64,000 nt of DNA, from positions 90,078,947 to 90,142,946 of the forward strand of contig CM073590.1 in the NCBI GenBank assembly GCA_037074705.1. The letters are read 5' to 3'. The stretch is from Zhengitettix transpicula. Lineage: Eukaryota > Arthropoda > Insecta > Orthoptera > Tetrigidae. Each line of letters starts with the position of its first letter. The first letter of the stretch is position 1. The notes beneath the pieces were generated by a model. It ran no database searches and was not told the origin of the DNA. It saw only the letters and a list, made by a program, of their open reading frames with translations. This document shows, in pieces, positions 1 through 9,880 of the stretch. The position numbers were made by a program, and so were the translations under genes.

Positions 1-41
1 ATATCGGGCACATACGCACACAGACATTAATTTTTATATAT

Positions 42-995
42 TGTGGTAATAATTAATTAGGCCATTATATTTTTAATATAATTAAATTTTTAGAGGCAGG
101 AGCTTCCAAAGCGACAATGGCGCCGAGCTCTGTTTTTTTGTTGAAAGCCGAAATGGGAAATGCGCGCGCGTAAGGAATTCAGATATGAGAAGGAGGCTAA
201 AATCTGAGTACGAGAGATATAATACAGTTCAGTTCTCTTAGATCATCAAACAGTAAAGTCTGCAAATATAAATATAAATTGCAAATCGCGAGTTCCTCTA
301 TGGAAGCTAGCAAATAGTTGTACGGAGAGATTTTCATAACAATTTGCAAACGGGGAAGCAAAAGGTTGCTTCACGCTGATGGAACAATTTTCGCATTGAG
401 GAATCCGGGGGGGGGGGGGGGGGGGGCTCATCCGAGGTTCCAGATAGCCGAGGACGAGAAATTCAAGCGTGTGCATTAAAATGGCAATGAAGTAGAGTCA
501 GTGTAAAAAAATGGCTTTTTAGTGTGGTAGTGTTCAAGATACAAGAGAGAGATCTGGTACCAGACAGACGGTCCGTGAGTAACCAAAACTTTAATATAAA
601 TTTGTAGACGATAATTAAAAGGGTAGAGTTAGATTTCGTTCAGTTTTCATTTCGTTCAGTTTTCTTTTCACTTATTTTCATATTGTTTTAGGTTAACTTA
701 TATATATTGTTAATTGTCAGTTTATACATTGATTTTGTTCTAATTATCAAACCCAGTAGTGACCCTGAGATATAGAGATCCGACGTATTTGATTGTAATG
801 ATATAAGAACAGTATGTTCATAGATGCTACGAATTAATAAATGAAAATTAAAGTATTTTTTTAAATGGATGAAATTCGGCATGAAAATAGATTTTGGAAA
901 TTGTAAAATTTATCAACAATAATAAATTCCTTTTTAAGCTCAATCACTGTTGTTAATTATTCCTATAATTAAATTAAATCTAATTGATCATTACA
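42..995 (+). mobile_element. Solo-LTR-like element S1 (ATAT-targeting family)
   Basis: The copy starts TGTGGTAATAATT and ends GATCATTACA, so it has TG...CA ends, and it is flanked by ATAT on both sides (38-41 and 996-999), as expected for a 4-bp target duplication. It is related to the copies at 2500, 3697, 42863 and 52373. All share a box reading TATCAAACCCAGT followed within about 10 bases by CCTGAGAT (here 745-770) and a splice-donor-like GTGAGT (575-580). No gag, pol or second LTR adjoins it, so it is best read as a solo LTR left by recombination. A TIR-type DNA element inserted in TA repeats is the alternative, because the two ends are also loosely inverted (TGTRRTAA against TTACA). Confidence 0.6.
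407..426. repeat. Poly(G) run of 20
   Basis: Twenty consecutive G lie inside solo LTR S1. The related S2 copy has no such run at the equivalent place, so this is a private expansion or a possible assembly or sequencing artefact. Confidence 0.9.
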
Positions 996-999
996 ATAT

Positions 1000-2495
1000 A
1001 GATAGATTTTTTGTTTATAGAACAGAGAATATTTCAATTTAAAGAATCCGTAACTGGCAAAGCGCATCAGTATTAAGGTTATTGAAGGAAATAAATGTTG
1101 GAGGAACTGAATTCCACTTAGAAATATATTCCGAAAGAAATCAGTCTTAATTTTCAACAATTTATCATAACATCGTCAAAGCACTAATATTTGTCACTTT
1201 ATACTAACGGTCATTTCTCACTACAATTATCCACAAATCACAAGCAATGCCTGCATTGAAAGAATAAATTTAGCTTCCATTTATTTGCAGCTACGAACTA
1301 CACTTAATAAGAGAGAATATTTTTGGGTTTCACGAAAAACTGCGACTACTCAAACCAAGTAATTCAGCTGTTATTTACCAAGTTATTTTTAAAAAAATAG
1401 TGTACACTTTCTATTTTGTTCAAATCAAACAATGACAGTCATGATATTATGCAACAGAAAATACTCCCGCACTTTTATTTGTGAGTGTGATGATATTGTC
1501 ATATAAAATCCTGAGTCCTTTGCCTTTATAGGGCCAGAAGCCCTCTTCAGCAATTATGTGTGAGTATGAGACATAGTTTTCTTGTGGGAATGAAAGTTGT
1601 GACTGCGGAGCTACCGAACCTCGTAGATGTGTTGCAAACAAGGAGGAACAGAGCGGTTGTGTTCACGGTAACTCCATTATCCCACGCCCCCCTTCCCTAA
1701 TCAAATACAGCGGTACTGCGGTACGTGAGCTTTCCGTCAACTGTAATTGGAAGAATCAGTTTTCTAGGGCCAATTGATTCACACCAACACACGCAAGTGT
1801 ATGAACCCGGAGAATATACAACTAACACATTTCACAACTTCTCTAGCCCCTTGTATCCAAAACCTGTAAAGTAACACATTATAAAAATAAAGAAAAAGAG
1901 ACAGATGTGAAAGAAGATGAGTCACTGAACACTCAGAAAGATGATGAACAGGAAGTTGCATAGTTGATGCCGAAAGCTCCTGTGAATAAATATCTAAGGT
2001 AATAAAGATATTGAAGAGAAGTTATATGTGGTTTTGATACATTTACAAGCTTAAAAATTAACGGCGGGTAAAAAACTGAACAATTAAGCAAAATATTTGG
2101 TGTCAAGTTGTGAATATATAAAATCGAACATTGAGATATTAGAAGGAAATATTGAAATATATAAATTAATTAAAAAATCAATATAAATATTGCTTAGCTC
2201 AGTACACACACCGCATCAGGAGATGGTGGAACATTAAATGAGTCATAGTTTTCTATTCGGTTTACGATAAAGGTTGATATATAACTGCTTTTGGAAATAA
2301 TGAAATTTTATGCGTGAGCCAGAGTGTTCCAGTTTCTGCAGCAGATGAACGCAGAATCTATACTTGTAATTTTTAATTATTATTAAAATTTGATAATATG
2401 TACATTTATTATGTTATTATATAATATTCTATTTCAATATTTTAATAAAAGTTAAAAATTAAGGGATTTAGGTTGTGTGCTCACTGTATATATAC
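1000..2495. other. No gene recognised
   Basis: AT-rich sequence with short open frames only, none with a recognisable domain. A GC-richer patch near 1500-1700 contains a hairpin on the minus strand (GGGC/GCCC near 1530) but I cannot assign it. Confidence 0.5.
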
Positions 2496-2499
2496 ATAT

Positions 2500-3632
2500 T
2501 GTAACACCAATTAAACAGGCTATTAATTCTTTTTAATATAATTTAATTGTTGGCGGTACGGGTGCTTAAAGACGAAAATCGCAGCGGGTCTTTCTTTGTT
2601 AACAATGGAGACTGTAGACCGCGCGCTTAGAGAACTCAGTGTGCGTCGAGCCTGAGTCGAGAAAGGATACATAAAAGTGTCTGCGAGAGATACAACACAG
2701 TGAATTTGCTAATCTAAAAGCATGAATAGGGCTATCCAGGAGGTCCAACGGCGAGATATAATAGTTTACATAAAACGCACGTAAACAGTTTGACGGAGAG
2801 ACACATAAAAATCGCAACTTGGAAGCAGAAGTTTTGCTTCACAAACTGAACTAATTTTCGCATAGAGAGATTTTGAGGAGATCTACGTCCGGCAACTGGC
2901 TGAGAGTGGGCTAATCCAGGTCAGGATAGCAGAGGTCCAGAACAACTACCGTGTGTTAAAAATTTAATGTGCAGAATCAGTGTATAATGGCCTGTTTAGT
3001 GGGTGTTGACTTCAAGATACAAGAGTCAGAAATGGTACCAGAAGCACTGTCGTGAGTACAAAACAATTATTAATAACTGTAAACGATAATTAAATGGTAT
3101 AGTCAGATTTCGTTCACGTTTATCTTTTCATTTGTTTTCTTTTATTTCTCGTATTTAATATTGTATTCCGTTAACTTCAATGAGTTTGGATTGTTAATGT
3201 TTTAGTTCCTTAGATTGTATTTGTTCTTACTATCAAACCCAGTGATGATCCTGAGATAAAGATAAATTCGATGTAGTTGATTGTAAAAATATAAAGCTGT
3301 ATTTTCATAGAATGTCACGAATTAATAAAATAAAATTGAAATATTTGTTTGTTAAATTAATAGAATTCGGTGTGCAAAGCAGGGCTTATAATGTGTAATT
3401 ATCAACAATAAATTTTTAAATACATAAAATTTTTGTTAATTATTCCTATTAATAATACCACTTTATTAAATCATTACATAAATGGCGTCTTTAACGTGTG
3501 CCTAACTATCATTCAAATTTTAATTAATTTTTTGTTTAAGAATTTCTTTTAATTAAAGACGTTTTTAATTATTACATAAATGGCCAAACAACGTCGGGCA
3601 AATTTAATTCATCCCGTTTTTTAATTATTACA
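2500..3632 (+). mobile_element. Solo-LTR-like element S2 (ATAT-targeting family)
   Basis: It starts TGTAACACCAATTAA and ends TTAATTATTACA, with ATAT at 2496-2499 and 3633-3636. It matches S1 along much of its length, including GGTACCAGA just before the donor-like GTGAGT (3052-3057), the TAAACGATAATTAAA stretch, and the TATCAAACCCAGT...CCTGAGAT box near 3231. The 3' end is about 150 bp longer than in S1. It holds a partial internal duplication (ATTACATAAATGGC occurs at about 3473 and 3571), so an earlier TTACA near 3476 is an alternative end. No coding capacity. Confidence 0.55.
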
Positions 3633-3636
3633 ATAT

Positions 3637-3651
3637 ATCTATCTATCAATC

Positions 3652-3696
<45 letters not shown>
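3637..3696. repeat. (TA)n microsatellite with ATCT interruptions
   Basis: A TA-dinucleotide tract separates the 3' ends of S2 (plus strand) and S3 (minus strand), which face each other. It probably served as the insertion target for both. Confidence 0.85.
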
Positions 3697-3702
<6 letters not shown>

Positions 3703-4595
3703 GCTTACTTATTTATGTGTTGACATTTAAATGAAATACACTATTAACTTTAAACAATAAACAAAATTTATTATGCCAAATTTAAAACAATTATTCAAAA
3801 TACAAAATATAATTGGGATCTCAGGGTCTTGAACTGGGTTTGATAATGGCAGAATTTAAACAATCAAAGAACACAAAATTTACATTTACTTTATAAGAAA
3901 ATCGATGCGTCTAAACATAGACGAAATTTATTAATGAAGAAATTTATACTAAAAGATTGTGTTTAAACAATTTCATTTTATCAATAATTAAAGAACGATC
4001 TGTCGTTTATCTTTTAAAACGGTTTACAATAATTTTAAGGTTTTCTTTCTACTTACGGCAGCCCAAGATTCACATTAAATTTTCGTAGCACAATGGTGGG
4101 ATTTTCACTGATTCTAATTATTCACAGACTCTAATTAGCATAATTTGTCGGTTGGTTTAAAATAAATTGGTTACTTCTCGATGATTTACTGCAACCTGGA
4201 TTTGTAGATCTCGTGAGTCATGTTGAAAATGCAACTCACTAGTTTGGTCTGTTGACTGAAGATTGCTTTACTTTTTGCAATTTGATGTAACAGCGTACTT
4301 ATTACTGGAACACATTCTTTCGTTCCTTTAAATTAAACCTATTTTATTCTCGCTGCTGACTGACAAAACTGTTCAAACTTTGGTGAATTAGACTTTTTAT
4401 CTGTTCTCCTCGCCGCTTACTGCCCAACTGAGTCTGTTCGTCTCCTAATTTTGAGCGCGTAAAACTTCTCCCCACCATTCAACAATACTCTCCTTTCATC
4501 GTCGGTTTGTTGTGGCGTTCGCTACCGCTATCAATAATGTGTCCTCTACAATTCAACTTTTCAATTAGAACAATGCCTAATTACCAATAATTACA
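3697..4595 (-). mobile_element. Solo-LTR-like element S3 (ATAT-targeting family)
   Basis: On the minus strand it starts TGTAATTATTGGTAATT and ends GCATTATA, flanked by ATAT on both sides inside TA repeats. It is nearly identical, and equal in length (899 bp), to S5 at 52373-53271. Both carry the same terminal change (TA instead of CA at the 3' end), so they form one subfamily. The family box appears as the reverse complement near 3808-3837, and the donor-like GTAAGT as ACTTAC at 4051-4056. No coding capacity is seen. Confidence 0.65.
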
Positions 4596-4811
4596 ATATA
4601 TATATTGTAACTTCCCTTCGTAACTTAGCTGAGTTTTATTATCAAGATGATCGTGAATCTACTTTGTTTTAAGCTATCACTTTGGCGCCAAATAATTTTT
4701 ATCATAAACACCAATCTGATGATTTTAAATTATTTTATTTTAGAGCGATGAGACAATCAACATTTAAAGCCGTGGTTTGATTATAATATCAACTTTATAC
4801 ATTCTCCGTGC

Positions 4812-4926
4812 CTCGTATAACGAGAACACGCGGTTGGTTTATACCCTTCTGAACGGCGATAGGTAGTTGACTACCGAAATTCGGACTGATTCCCCGCTGG
4901 TACCCGACAACCGACGTCAAAGACGT
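4812..4926. other. Cluster of short perfect hairpins in a GC-richer island
   Basis: Within about 115 bp there are CTCGT-ATA-ACGAG (4812-4824), GGTAGT-TG-ACTACC (4862-4875), CCGAA-A-TTCGG (4874-4884, sharing two bases with the previous one) and ACGTC-AAA-GACGT (4914-4926). The surrounding sequence is AT-rich and unstructured. No RNA family is recognised. The segment lies between two TA tracts (4596 and about 4948) and could be the end of an unrecognised element. Confidence 0.4.
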
Positions 4927-5397
4927 GCCAACAATACCAAAAACAATGTATATATATATCGTTAATGTTAATAATTATCATTTTATTGTTTTTATTGAAT
5001 TATTGTAAATTTGATTAATATTGTAGGCATTAACAGGTAAACATTGCTAGGCGACCGTTTAAAAATAGTGGTTGCCAGTTTAACATTGTTGGCTTGGCGC
5101 CACGACTAAATTCTTAAGCTGAGTGAAACCAACAATTTTATTGTACTAGTTCTCCATGCCGCAATTTACTAGAAATTATCCTGTTGGTGAATTCCTCAGA
5201 ATCCTGAAATCCGCATGAGACTTGGTCATGACAAAAGCCATTCTGCATATAAGTGAGCAGGGTCTCGTTAGTTTGTTACCAACATAATGACAAGTAAACC
5301 ACTATAAATGTTTAATAGTTTCATTTATGAGTGTACATTTGTAATTTACCATTTATATTTAAGAAATGTATCTCAAAGTCTGAAAGGTAGAGAACTG

Positions 5398-5473
5398 AGG
5401 GAGCTATTACTGCGCGAGACGAGCGAACTGGAGCTGTCTACGTAATAATTCGCTCGGGGCGAATTATGCCATT
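5398..5473 (-). repeat. Short dispersed repeat, copy 1
   Basis: The reverse complement of this stretch matches 7229-7305 at roughly four bases in five, including ACGTAGACRGCTCCAGTTC and GCTCGTCT. The two copies are in opposite orientation about 1.8 kb apart. Family unknown. Confidence 0.7.
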
Positions 5474-5579
5474 CTATACGTGATGGTATCCGAACCGGAG
5501 ACAAAAGCAGAGGCTTGGCCTGGAGCTGCGTCGTACAAACAGCTCTACGTGCCGTCTTGGGAGACAGCAAATTATACAT

Positions 5580-7228
5580 AGAACCTAATACGTCGCAGAG
5601 GAGCCATCCTCGATAATAAAAGTGCCAATTTTATGATTCGAATCCGAGACGAAACATTCACAGTTTTGAGGAATATTCAACAAACTGTAAACTATGACAT
5701 TCGCAATTTTAATTTGCAGTTAATTAACTTTATCCACCTCAATCATAAGCAGAAAAATCTCAAACGCTCTGTTTTATTATTAAAATTTTATCCAGATTTA
5801 TGAGAAAAATGTCTTATAAATTCAATAGTTAATTTATAGCTGGTGAGATAGTAATATTTTGAGTGAATTGATGTTTCAACTTTGAATTTTTCGTTCTATC
5901 ATCCATGTTCACACATCAGCTGCGTGTGTCACTGTATACGAATCAGCGAACATCAAAGATGAGTGTTTGATGCGACGGCGAATCAATATTTTCTTATTAA
6001 TATTGCTATATATGTCTGTATATTTTCGATATCCATACATGTGTATTTTCTATATACATATATAATAATTAAGTATCATGTGCAGCGTGTTGTGTACACA
6101 TTCAGTTTAGGAGATGACTGTGGCATCGTAATCACGAAGCTTCATAAGGATCTACTTACAGACGTTAGTGTGTTCGGTTACTAATTAGGAATAACATTAC
6201 TGCGAATGTAAAAAGCATTAATAGGAAAGGTAAACTTTATTTGTCGATGGTGACTTTATTAATCATTTTCAATTTAATTGCCTCCAAAGGCACTGTCAAT
6301 ATTTCTATTTAGATAACTTGCTATTAATAGTTCTGTTTCACTTTCTTCTGTTTCGGTAATTATCTTTTCAAATATGAATATTGAAAAACGATTATTATTT
6401 TCAAGACTGTATTAACTTTGGGTGTGTTTCTATTTTATGACGCAATATATTTATTAATATTCTCTTGTGACTAGTGAGTGTGAAATTTCTTGTGTTTATA
6501 AATATTGCGCGTAAATCTTTTATACAGTAAATAATATAATTTGTTTTAATATTATGTGAACTTATTCATAATTTATGGTAGAAGTTTCATGTATTTTTAT
6601 ATTTTATTTGTGTACGTGGTGCAATATTCCGTGTTATGTCTTATTGTGTGAACATTTTCAAAGGTAATATGGGTGAACTCTAGTCATGGTACTCTAAGAA
6701 ACTGCAAAATATTTACTCAAACTATCTGCTTTCAATCTGTTCGCTTGAAATATAGCGGGTTCTGCTGTATGAATAATACTAAACACAATATTTGTCAAGT
6801 ATTTTATTTATCACTTTCCGCCAAAAACTCTCAACCATAAAAAAACAAAGACCTCCTCTCTAGAAAACCAAAGACTCCATCACACAAAGGTCGTTTCCCG
6901 ACATATTCTTCTTTTTATTATTATGAAATTTTTATGAATGCAATAATTTTATTACAGTACCGTCAATACATATTTGTCTGAAAGTGGTATTAGAGCGAAA
7001 ATAGATTTTTCTTTTGTATATCTTCTTTGGAGTTAGAAAAATTAAAGTTTATTAGTATTTGTTTGGCATTTAGATTTGACAGTATTTTCTAAAAATATTT
7101 ACAAGGCTGATACAAATTATATTTTGAAACTAACAGAGGGTGTGCATTAAAATTTCCATGTTTTTGATGTTTGTATTCTTTTATATATAATAACAATATT
7201 CAATGTTTTCACGATATACATGTACGTA
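5580..7228. other. No gene recognised
   Basis: AT-rich sequence. A 73-codon open frame at 5963-6184 is hydrophobic but low in complexity and is not supported as a gene. Confidence 0.5.
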
Positions 7229-7305
7229 ATAATTTACCCCGTGCGAATTATCACGTAGACGGCTCCAGTTCGCTCGTCTTTCGCAGTAGTAGCTCCATAA
7301 GTTTC
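7229..7305 (+). repeat. Short dispersed repeat, copy 2
   Basis: Plus-strand partner of the minus-strand copy at 5398-5473. Both share GCTCCAGTTCGCTCGTCT. Confidence 0.7.
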
Positions 7306-8508
7306 AACCTAAGACTTTGGTATAAATTCCCGAAGTGTAATTATTATATATAATAATATATACACAACTTATGTTTAGTGTATAGATTAGTTTTAGTTTT
7401 GTACTCTTGTTCTCTTGCTTCAAATTAAAATCAATCTGCGGGAAAATAAAATTGTTTCCACGATAGAATTGTTCTGAAATATATATTATCAAATAAAAAA
7501 AAGTTTTCATATCGACGATTGATTTTACTAAGTAAAATTTTACATTATACACATTTATTAAAATTTTTGTGAATTATATGAGCTCCTTATAGAAATAAAA
7601 TGTTTGAAGTGCTATTATTGACAATTGACACAGTAAAATTAAGTTTTTAAATTTATGTTTTTAAATATGATTTAAGTGTGCATTTTATCACTTCTAGCTA
7701 TATACAGTATTTTTAGATTATTTAGTTTCTCTGTTATATGACAAATTGCTTTTAAATATTTAAATTCTTATTGAACAGAGAGAATTTGTAAACCAAAAAT
7801 GCTAAGCAAAGTGTTTTATAGATATTGATGTATTAAATTAAACTATTCGCGTCGGCTTCTTAAACTTTAGAATATTAATAAGGACAAATGTATGATGGCA
7901 AGGCAGCGAAAGAAACGACCAGAAAGTCTAATTCATACATACCCACCAGTTTTTCTCAGAATTTTCAGTGATGTTTTTAGAAAATATAAATTAAAAGGAA
8001 CCTAATCTGTTTCATAAATATCAGTCTTACCAGTTACTGTGGCGCACAGTTTTCAAGACACGATCTACAGCTCTACAGTTCAATCTTGACATAAAATCTG
8101 TTAAAATTCTAAATGCGACTCTCTTGTCGGTAAATTATTCACAAAAAGCTGAGCGAGTTACAAATATGACAAATTTTTTTCAGAGAGGCGGAAGTATTTT
8201 CCTTTCAGAGCTCTTGAGTGAACTGAATGATTGAGTAGTTACGGTTTTCTTCATGCGCCGACGTGAAAAGCAGATCGCAGAAAATAAACACTATGTGGGT
8301 GTATTACAAATACTTTTGTAATAATTTTAAACTATAAATATGTACCTCTAACGAGTATTTTCAAGTAATAAAACTTAAAACTGGAAAATTTTGATTAGTG
8401 ACGTTTTCCTTGTGCACGAGTGAACATATCTATAGGTTCTAAGGGGTCTCGGCAGAGTAAAAGTTGCTTTACGTTACGTGGAATACCATATAGGGCTAAA
8501 ATTATTAT
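7306..8508. other. No gene recognised
   Basis: AT-rich sequence with no recognisable coding or repeat structure other than short AT palindromes (for example near 7340). Confidence 0.5.
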
Positions 8509-8682
8509 TACAGTACATCCCCGGTTAACCGAACTAAAGGAGGTGAAACCGTTTAACAATATTTTCGGTTGAGCCATGAACATCTAATGCTACAGTATTT
8601 TTGTATTGTAATTACGGTACGTATTTTTGAAAGCGTTTTAAGGTAAAACCAAAGATAAAAATCTCTTTGAAGACTACACTTC

Positions 8683-8968
8683 TGTGGGGACGAATATTCC
8701 GTGTCCCCACGCGAGCAAGAGGGTCCCGTTACGCGTCCCGTTAGGGGATGCAAACAATGCTCCCCACCAAGTAACGGGACCCTACCGAGCACCTACAGCG
8801 TGCACACGGAGAGCGCCATTCTGTTTCCGGCTCTCGCGCGACACACTACCTGTGCTTCCCGACAACGGCCAGAGTCGCACCACGTGGTGGAATAAAGTTT
8901 TAGTTTAGGAGACCAGGCTTATTACTCCCGGCTCCGGGAATCCTAACCCTGCACGAGTCTCTCCTATA
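8683..8968 (+). repeat. 5' LTR of the gypsy element
   Basis: It begins TGTGGGGAC and ends CTCCTATA. It contains an AATAAA polyadenylation signal (8891-8896). Two perfect inverted repeats sit at its start: GTGGGGAC (8684-8691) with GTCCCCAC (8703-8710), and AGGGTCCCGTTAC (8720-8732) with GTAACGGGACCCT (8771-8783). These would give the transcript or the DNA ends strong secondary structure. Confidence 0.95.
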
Positions 8969-8969
8969 T

Positions 8970-8984
8970 TGGTGACCCCTACGA
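8970..8984 (+). promoter_or_regulatory. Primer binding site
   Basis: TGGTGACCCC begins one or two bases after the LTR. It starts with TGG, which pairs with the CCA end of a tRNA. The position and the GGTGACCCC form are usual for gypsy-group elements. I cannot name the tRNA. Confidence 0.75.
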
Positions 8985-9850
8985 TGGACATTTTGAACAA
9001 CAAAATCGCCGAGCTACAGCAGGAGATCGCAAGGCTGAAGGAGGATCCACGTGGCCAACACCATGACGCAGCACAGGTCTGTAGGATCACACCGAAGCTG
9101 CCGGCTTTCTGGGCGGACAATACGGACGTCTGGTTCGCCCAGGCGGAAAGCCAATTCGCCATCGCCGGCATCACGCAGGACGCCACCAAGTTCAACCACA
9201 TCGCAGCTCACCTCGAACAAAGATGGGCTGCGGAAGTCCAGGACATCCTCGTCAACCCGCCAGCAACAGGCAAGTACGAGTGTTTAAAGAAAGCTCTGAT
9301 ACAGAGACTTTCGCCCTCACAAGAGCGAAGAACTCGGCTGCTGCTCAGCGAAGCCGAACTTGGCGACAGATCTCCGTCGCAGTTCCTGCGGTACCTCCGC
9401 AGCCTAGTAGGGCCTACTCAAGTGTCGGACGATTTCCTGCGGACGTTGTGGCTGCAGCGCCTGCCGGCCTACGTACAGGTCGCGGTCCAAAGTCATATAG
9501 ACGCACCGCTCGCCACGGCCGCCCAAATCGCCGACAGGCTTATGGAGATTCCAACACCCGGTCTTCCACCGCACGTCCACGCTGCCAGCACGAGCTCACA
9601 GTCCACCAATCAGGCAGATGAACTCCACGGCCCATCAGCCCCTAGCCTCGAGCAGCGCCTGGAGGCGCTCACCGCGGAAGTCGCAGCCCTACGAGGCGAA
9701 CGAAGGCCGCCAGCACGCCGTCAGCCGCCCGAACAACAGCGTGGCCGCCGCGACAACGCCAGCACCGGGAAATGCTGGTACCACAGACGGTTCGGTAGCC
9801 GGGCTCAACGCTGCGAACCCCCGTGCAGCTACACCCAGGGAAACGAGTAA
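8984..9850 (+). CDS. gag: Gag polyprotein of the gypsy element
   Basis: A 288-residue product starting at the first ATG after the primer binding site; the frame is open upstream to the LTR edge but has no earlier ATG. Residues 1-22 form a short heptad-like helix ([17 protein letters not shown]). Residues 36-190 match the capsid-like core common to arthropod gypsy Gags ([35 protein letters not shown]). The C-terminus carries CWYHRRFG...C...C (C264, H267, C277, C281), the zinc-binding-like motif that replaces the CCHC knuckle in this group. Gag assembles the cytoplasmic particle in which reverse transcription occurs. It ends at TAA, six bases after a slippery heptamer, which links it to pol. 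Confidence 0.92.
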   Translation: MDILNNKIAELQQEIARLKEDPRGQHHDAAQVCRITPKLPAFWADNTDVWFAQAESQFAIAGITQDATKFNHIAAHLEQRWAAEVQDILVNPPATGKYECLKKALIQRLSPSQERRTRLLLSEAELGDRSPSQFLRYLRSLVGPTQVSDDFLRTLWLQRLPAYVQVAVQSHIDAPLATAAQIADRLMEIPTPGLPPHVHAASTSSQSTNQADELHGPSAPSLEQRLEALTAEVAALRGERRPPARRQPPEQQRGRRDNASTGKCWYHRRFGSRAQRCEPPCSYTQGNE

Positions 9851-9880
9851 GGCAGCCGGCTATTGCAGCTGCCGGCTGCC
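9838..9880 (+). promoter_or_regulatory. -1 programmed ribosomal frameshift signal
   Basis: The slippery heptamer GGGAAAC (9838-9844) is in the correct phase of gag (G GGA AAC). A 6-nt spacer that includes the gag stop follows. Then comes a perfect 10-bp GC-rich hairpin: GGCAGCCGGC (9851-9860), a 10-nt loop, and GCCGGCTGCC (9871-9880). After slippage, reading continues from CGA at 9844 straight into pol. Heptamer, spacer and stem fit the canonical eukaryotic and retroviral signal. Confidence 0.9.

Noticed and set aside
246..476. 76-codon minus-strand frame with a proline run
   Set aside because: The prolines come from the poly(G) run inside solo LTR S1.
42..999. Reading the S-family copies as TIR DNA transposons
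   Set aside because: The end similarity is short (TGTRRTAA against TTACA) and TG...CA with a constant 4-bp flank fits LTRs better. Kept as an alternative rather than the call.
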